Part shown: positions 41,428-45,060 of the stretch, in pieces
Numbering within the stretch: the stretch's first letter is position 1
Layout of the letters: every line of letters begins with the position of its first letter
Assembly (NCBI RefSeq): GCF_003970795.1
Contig: NZ_RWKW01000073.1
Coordinates: 1-45,060, forward strand
DNA: 45,060 nt
Origin: Aquibium carbonis
GTDB taxonomy: Bacteria; Pseudomonadota; Alphaproteobacteria; Rhizobiales; Rhizobiaceae
Reading direction: 5' to 3'
Notes under the pieces: model-generated
Database searches by the model: none
Told to the model about the DNA's origin: nothing
Seen by the model: the letters and a program-made list of their open reading frames with translations, nothing else
Made by a program: the position numbers and the translations under genes

Positions 41428-42198
41428 TCAGCCCCTGATCGCCGCCAGCGCCTGCGCATGCATGTCGGGCGTCGCCGCCGCGATGATGTCGCCGCCCTTC
41501 TCCGCCGGCCCGCCGTCCCAGGTGGTGACCACGCCGCCCGCCCTCTCGATCACCGGGATCAGGCCCACGATGTCGTAGGACTGGAGCCCCGCATCGACCG
41601 CGAGGTCGGCGTGGCCGGCCGCCACCATGGCAAAGCCGTAGCAGTCGGTGCCGTAGCGCGCGAGCCGCACCGCCTTCTCCAGCCGGTCGTAGCGATCCCG
41701 CAGTTCGCCCGCAAACAGGGCCGGCGTGGTCGTGAAGAGCGTCGCGTCGCCAAGGCCGGGCAACTGCCGTGTCGAAAGCCGCCGCGCCCCGCCCGGGCCC
41801 TCGTAGAAGGCGCCCTCCTCCGTCCCGAAATAGAGTTCGCCGGTGAAGGGCTGCGACATCATTCCGCAAACCGCACGGCCATCGACGGTCAGCCCCACCA
41901 GCGTCCCCCACACCGGCACGCCCGAGATGAACGCACGGGTTCCATCGATCGGGTCGATCACCCAGATGCGGTGCGAATCCTGCTTCTCGCCGCCATGCTC
42001 CTCGCCCAGGATCCCGTCGTCGGGGAATTCGGCCCTGATCAGCTCGCGGATCACGCGCTCGGCTTCGCGATCGGCCTCCGTCACCGGATCGAACCCGACC
42101 GCATATTTGTTCGCCACCGCGCCCGCCGCGCGAAAACGCGGCAGCGTCTCGCGCGCCGCGGCGGCCGCGAGGCGCCGCATGAACTCAGCCATTGCCAT
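41428..42198 (-). CDS. hisN: histidinol-phosphatase, inositol monophosphatase family
   Basis: Magnesium-dependent phosphatase of 256 residues, of the inositol monophosphatase superfamily branch that dephosphorylates histidinol phosphate in alphaproteobacteria. Metal-binding motifs are GEEHGG and WVIDPIDGTRAF, with DIVGLIPVIERAGG near the C-terminus. It is possibly an inositol or sugar phosphatase instead, as the branches share motifs. The start at ATG 42198 has no clear ribosome binding site; ATG 42192 is two codons inside. It lies divergently beside the MmgR-like sRNA gene. Confidence 0.85.
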   Translation of the reverse strand: MAMAEFMRRLAAAAARETLPRFRAAGAVANKYAVGFDPVTEADREAERVIRELIRAEFPDDGILGEEHGGEKQDSHRIWVIDPIDGTRAFISGVPVWGTLVGLTVDGRAVCGMMSQPFTGELYFGTEEGAFYEGPGGARRLSTRQLPGLGDATLFTTTPALFAGELRDRYDRLEKAVRLARYGTDCYGFAMVAAGHADLAVDAGLQSYDIVGLIPVIERAGGVVTTWDGGPAEKGGDIIAAATPDMHAQALAAIRG

Positions 42199-42291
42199 GT
42201 GATTGACACCCGTCCTGTTGCAAAACCGTCACACGGCCCGAATAGCCGCGCTGCGACGTTCCCGTAAAGAGCGAAACACCGGCGAAGGTGC

Positions 42292-42319
42292 TTGACATTT
42301 GTGCAGCGCACAATATTCT
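42292..42319 (+). promoter_or_regulatory. promoter of the MmgR-like sRNA, with embedded palindrome
   Basis: A consensus TTGACA and TATTCT are separated by 16 bases. The spacer is filled by the perfect inverted repeat TTGTGC-AGC-GCACAA (42299-42313). A protein bound there would block RNA polymerase. The TGC/GCA core recalls PhaR/AniA-type polyhydroxybutyrate repressor sites. Confidence 0.75.
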
Positions 42320-42325
42320 ATCACT

Positions 42326-42410
42326 CGAACGGTTCGTTCCGTTCATGCCCTCCTTGGGCGTTTCCTCCCTAGACTCGGGCCGCGTCGTGAAAGCGATGCG
42401 GTCTTTTTTT
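42326..42410 (+). ncRNA. mmgR: alpha-r8 / MmgR-like small regulatory RNA
   Basis: About 85 bases following a strong promoter. Hairpin 1 is GAACGG/CCGTTC with loop TTCGTT (42327-42344). Hairpin 2 is GCCC/GGGC exposing TCCTT (42347-42359). An unpaired TTTCCTCCCT (42361-42370) could pair with ribosome binding sites. The terminator has a 10-bp stem (42378-42387 with 42394-42403) and seven T. The CCTCCCT motif, the size (MmgR is about 77 bases) and the position between a monophosphatase gene and an N-formylglutamate amidohydrolase gene match what I recall of alpha-r8/MmgR in Sinorhizobium, which limits polyhydroxybutyrate storage. Targets here are unknown. Confidence 0.8.
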
Positions 42411-42463
42411 GCCGTGTCGCAAGCGAGCCGTCGGTCCCGGGCGCCCGCCTCGCAGGCCCGCTC

Positions 42464-43354
42464 TCACTCTGCGGCCAGCGGCAACCGCTCCTCGCCGAAA
42501 GGCGCCAGCTTGACGATCATGGCGATGAAGCGGCCGATGTCCTCGGCCAGCGACAGGAACCCGCTCGATTTCTGATAGGTTCGCTCGTTCATGTAGAGGC
42601 CTCGGTTCACCTCGATCTGCAGCGCGTGCAGGCCTCGCGCCGGGCGCCCGTAGTGCTCGGTGATGAAACCGCCCGCATAAGGCTTGTTGTGTGCCACGGT
42701 GTAGCCGAAGGATGTCAGAAGGCCGATCGCCGTTTCCGTCATCGCGGCCGAGGCCGAGGCGCCGAACCGGTCGCCGACGATGAAGTCGGGTCGCACGCCC
42801 GAATCGCCGACGCGGATGCTGGCCGGCATCGAGTGGCAGTCGATCAGCGCCGCCACGCCGAATCGGGCCTGCGTGGTCAGCACCAGGCCGCGCAGCCGCT
42901 CGTGATAGGGCTTGTAGATGCCCTCGATGCGGTCGGTCGCCTCCTGCAGCGGGATCCGCGTCGCATAGATCTCCTGCCCTTCGCCGACGATGCGCGGGAT
43001 CGTGCCCAGCCCGCCGGCCACCCGCGCCGAGCGGATGTTGGCATAAGGCGGCGTCGCCTGCAGGAACATGCGCGGGTCGAGTTCCCACGGCTCGCGGTTG
43101 ACGTCGAGATAGGCCCGCGGAAAGTTCGCCGCCATCATCGGCGCCCCGTGTGTCAGCGCATGCGCGAACAGCTCGTCGACATAGCAGTCCTCCGAGCGGC
43201 GGATCGCCTCGGCGTCCAGCCGCGCCATGGCCAGGAAGCGCGGCGGATAATGCCGCCCGCTGTGCGGGGAGTTGAACACGAAGGGGGCGGTCTGTCGCAC
43301 CGGCTGCCGCACCTCGAAGGGTGCGACCTGTCCAAAATCGATGTCGGCGCTCAT
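42464..43354 (-). CDS. N-formylglutamate amidohydrolase family protein
   Basis: Zinc hydrolase of 296 residues of the HutG/N-formylglutamate amidohydrolase family. Family motifs are APFVFNSPHSGRHYPPRF, RRSEDCYVDELFAHA, ANFPRAYLDVNREPWELDP, AALIDCHSMPAS and ALQIEVNRGLYMNE. The full enzyme removes formate from N-formylglutamate in histidine breakdown, but no other hut genes are nearby, so the substrate may differ. ATG 43354 gives the usual family length; the frame extends to 43459 without support. It converges on the sRNA gene. Confidence 0.9.
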   Translation of the reverse strand: MSADIDFGQVAPFEVRQPVRQTAPFVFNSPHSGRHYPPRFLAMARLDAEAIRRSEDCYVDELFAHALTHGAPMMAANFPRAYLDVNREPWELDPRMFLQATPPYANIRSARVAGGLGTIPRIVGEGQEIYATRIPLQEATDRIEGIYKPYHERLRGLVLTTQARFGVAALIDCHSMPASIRVGDSGVRPDFIVGDRFGASASAAMTETAIGLLTSFGYTVAHNKPYAGGFITEHYGRPARGLHALQIEVNRGLYMNERTYQKSSGFLSLAEDIGRFIAMIVKLAPFGEERLPLAAE

Positions 43355-43481
43355 GGGCGGCACGCCAGCCGCTGCGGGGCGATTGTCATGGCACGAAAGT
43401 GCCACCGCGCCCGCGCCCTGTCCAGTGCGGGACGGTGCCGCAACACCCCTGCCCGGCATGGGTAGACAGGCCCGAATTCAC

Positions 43482-43511
43482 TTGATGTTTACCCCGTCTC
43501 CCTCATATATC
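43482..43511 (+). promoter_or_regulatory. candidate cpdR promoter
   Basis: TTGATG and TATATC are separated by 18 bases, ending 57 bases before the cpdR start codon. Confidence 0.5.
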
Positions 43512-43568
43512 CGACGTGGTCCGGGGTGAGCCGCGCGCCGGCGTAATGGATGATTCGGAACGGGAGAC

Positions 43569-43931
43569 ATGGCGAGAATCCTGCTTGCTGAAGACGACGA
43601 CGACATGCGCCGCTTTCTCGTCAAGGCGCTCGAGCGGGCGGGCTACGACGTCAGCGATTTCGACAATGGCGCCAGCGCCTACGAGAGGCTGCGCGAGGAA
43701 CCCTTCTCGCTGCTGCTGACCGACATCGTCATGCCCGAGATGGACGGGATCGAGCTGGCGCGCCGCGCCACCGAAATCGACCCCGATCTCAAGGTGATGT
43801 TCATCACCGGCTTCGCCGCGGTCGCCCTCAATCCCGATTCCAAGGCGCCCAAGGACGCCAAGGTCCTGTCCAAGCCGTTCCACCTGCGCGACCTCGTGCA
43901 CGAGGTGGAGAAGATGCTGCAGGCCGCCTGA
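43569..43931 (+). CDS. cpdR: CpdR single-domain response regulator
   Basis: Receiver-only protein of 120 residues. Acidic residues at 9-12 (EDDD), phospho-acceptor Asp52 in LLLTDIVMPEMDG, the conserved ITGFAA switch and the KPFHL lysine are all present, and it matches CpdR throughout. Unphosphorylated CpdR delivers cell-cycle substrates such as PdeA to the ClpXP protease and is controlled by the CckA-ChpT phosphorelay. The C-terminal Ala-Ala matches the tail through which CpdR is itself degraded. The neighbouring gene order supports the assignment. Confidence 0.93.
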   Translation: MARILLAEDDDDMRRFLVKALERAGYDVSDFDNGASAYERLREEPFSLLLTDIVMPEMDGIELARRATEIDPDLKVMFITGFAAVALNPDSKAPKDAKVLSKPFHLRDLVHEVEKMLQAA

Positions 43932-44184
43932 CCGGCAAGCCGGAAGCAACAGCCTCTTGCGGTAGCAGCGGTTGTTGCGGCCGCGTGGCGCGAACGCGAA
44001 TTCCGCTACGCTGTTCTAATCCGTGCCCGACGCGCCACCGCACCGGTCCCCGGATGGCGGCGGAAATGGCCCGAACCCCGAGCAGCGGGCCGGAGAAGTC
44101 GCCACGCGTTTCGAACCTTTCGCCAATGCCCGGGATTCAGTTCGGGCGGTTCGCGCGGAAACGAAAAAGACGTTGCTTTTGCCA

Positions 44185-44214
44185 TTGACGGCCTCGCGGT
44201 TTGTGTGGTGTATG
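44185..44214 (+). promoter_or_regulatory. tRNA-Val promoter
   Basis: TTGACG and TGTATG are separated by 18 bases, ending 12 bases before the tRNA gene. The 43932-44184 stretch after cpdR shows no other gene. Confidence 0.6.
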
Positions 44215-44226
44215 CGCGTCGCTGAT

Positions 44227-44301
<75 letters not shown>

Positions 44302-44442
44302 TCAGTTCCCGACCTTGCGAGTGGCGCCGTTGCCTTCGCGCCCTCCAAAAGATCCTCACATCCACGAGCTACGCGGACCGCTGCGTTCGCGCGACAGGGA
44401 ACAGAGATACGATCGGGCCGCCGGCAAACCCGCGCTCCCGTC

Positions 44443-44470
44443 GCCGGCTCGAATCCAGCGTCTGCAACCA
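44443..44470 (+). other. tRNA-like 3' fragment
   Basis: GCCGG-CTCGAAT-CCAGC forms a T-arm with one mismatch, followed by a seven-base acceptor strand GTCTGCA, discriminator A and CCA. No matching 5' half is found within 100 bases upstream. Eight T follow at 44477-44484. It could be a decayed tRNA, an att-site remnant or chance. Confidence 0.4.
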
Positions 44471-44538
44471 TCGCGATTTTTTTTATCCACGCCCCCTCGC
44501 CCGCCTCCATACTCTCGGTCAGCGGAAAGGAGGCGGTG

Positions 44539-45057
44539 ATGAACTGGGAGACGGCGATCATGCGACAGTACACGGCGCTGAAGCGCATCGTGGACATGTA
44601 CGCCATGACGTTCGACAACGGCCCGGATCAGGTCGCCGCCGCCGCCGAATTGGCCATCGATCGCCCGACACTGGCGCGTTTTCGCCACCGCGCCCTGCTC
44701 GCTCTCGTTCGGCCGGCCGAAGCCGCCGCACGGCGGTTGATCATCGCGCTGGCGCTGATGACCCCGGCCGCGCCGGATGCCGCCGGCCCGAAGGGGACCC
44801 AGCCGGAAAAGCCGGAGGCTCCTGCCTGCCCGCCCAAGCCCTGCCGGCCCAGGCGCGGCCCGACCATCGTGCGCGACGGCGCAGGCACCGGGATCGTGCT
44901 GGCAGATCCCGATTCCATGCATCGCGACGCTTTTCGACTGGTCCCCGCTCACCTGGCCCCCTGCACCATCGTCGCGGTTTTTCCTGCGCCGGTTGCCAGG
45001 CCGCCAGCGTGCGGGCGCCGTCGGCGAGTTCCAGTCCCGTGGCAAGGTCGAGCGTGA
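44539..45057 (+). CDS. conserved hypothetical protein near right edge
   Basis: Protein of 172 residues starting at ATG 44539 behind a near-perfect AAAGGAGG site. The N-terminal half (NWETAIMRQYTALKRIVDMYAMTF, then RFRHRALLALVRPAEAAARRLIIALAL) resembles small rhizobial hypothetical proteins with a helical 'HRALLxLLRPAEAAARRL' segment. The middle is Pro-rich. The last 40 residues are Arg/Pro-rich and look unlike the rest, so a frameshift or decayed end is possible. There is no signal peptide or known domain. The function is unknown. Confidence 0.5.
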   Translation: MNWETAIMRQYTALKRIVDMYAMTFDNGPDQVAAAAELAIDRPTLARFRHRALLALVRPAEAAARRLIIALALMTPAAPDAAGPKGTQPEKPEAPACPPKPCRPRRGPTIVRDGAGTGIVLADPDSMHRDAFRLVPAHLAPCTIVAVFPAPVARPPACGRRRRVPVPWQGRA

Positions 45058-45060
45058 AGT

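Noticed and set aside
43932..44000. Weak inverted repeat GCAACAGCC/GGTTGTTGC after cpdR.
   Set aside because: A 15-base loop, one wobble and no T-run make a terminator or sRNA call unsafe.

Overview
The window reads as chromosomal DNA of an alphaproteobacterium of the order Hyphomicrobiales (Rhizobiales), most like the Phyllobacteriaceae (Mesorhizobium/Brucella neighbourhood). Support comes from uniformly high GC, an Omp10-type lipoprotein, homospermidine synthase, a CpdR receiver, a DUF882 protein, and the order hisN / MmgR-like small RNA / N-formylglutamate amidohydrolase / cpdR, which I recall from Sinorhizobium. No phage, plasmid, insertion sequence or CRISPR is visible. All assignments rest on reading the sequence; nothing was searched.

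Layout. 1-2.7 kb: DUF882 cell-wall peptidase (cut by the left edge) and a sigma-54 activator. 2.8-7.3 kb: oligoendopeptidase pepF, then an accessory stretch with a two-gene unknown cassette bracketed by a 17-bp direct repeat of the pepF 3' end, a ParD/ParE-type pair, and a DUF3445 gene overlapping the toxin. 7.5-12.0 kb: an in-frame fused P-loop protein, ilvD, and divergent hss, with a perfect operator-like palindrome between the last two. 12.1-20.98 kb: omp10-like, a YugP-type protease, a PaaK-like ligase, a periplasmic 5'-nucleotidase joined to a TolA-like helix and LysM, hemH, a FAD oxidoreductase and an SPFH/NfeD pair. 20.98-27.7 kb: envelope genes (kdsD, beta-barrel protein, galU, MltB-type transglycosylase, DUF459 protein). 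27.9-34.9 kb: gltB and gltD, split by a three-gene toxin-antitoxin-like cassette. 35.4-39.3 kb: an aldolase followed by a four-gene bufferin-type metallophore operon (DUF2282 precursor, DUF692/MNIO enzyme, DUF2063 partner, DoxX). 39.4-45 kb: small heat-shock protein with an RpoH-like promoter and long leader, alpha/beta hydrolase, hisN, an alpha-r8/MmgR-like sRNA, N-formylglutamate amidohydrolase, cpdR, tRNA-Val(GAC), a tRNA-like 3' fragment and a small unknown gene at the right edge.

The most system-like locus is the bufferin operon: a secreted cysteine-containing peptide, its iron-dependent modifying enzyme, the enzyme's partner and a membrane protein, coupled by short overlaps. The most likely undescribed material is the unknown two-gene cassette after pepF and the three-component module inside gltBD. 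Two copies of a ~100-bp palindromic repeat are present, and one appears to supply the ribosome binding site and start codon of kdsD.
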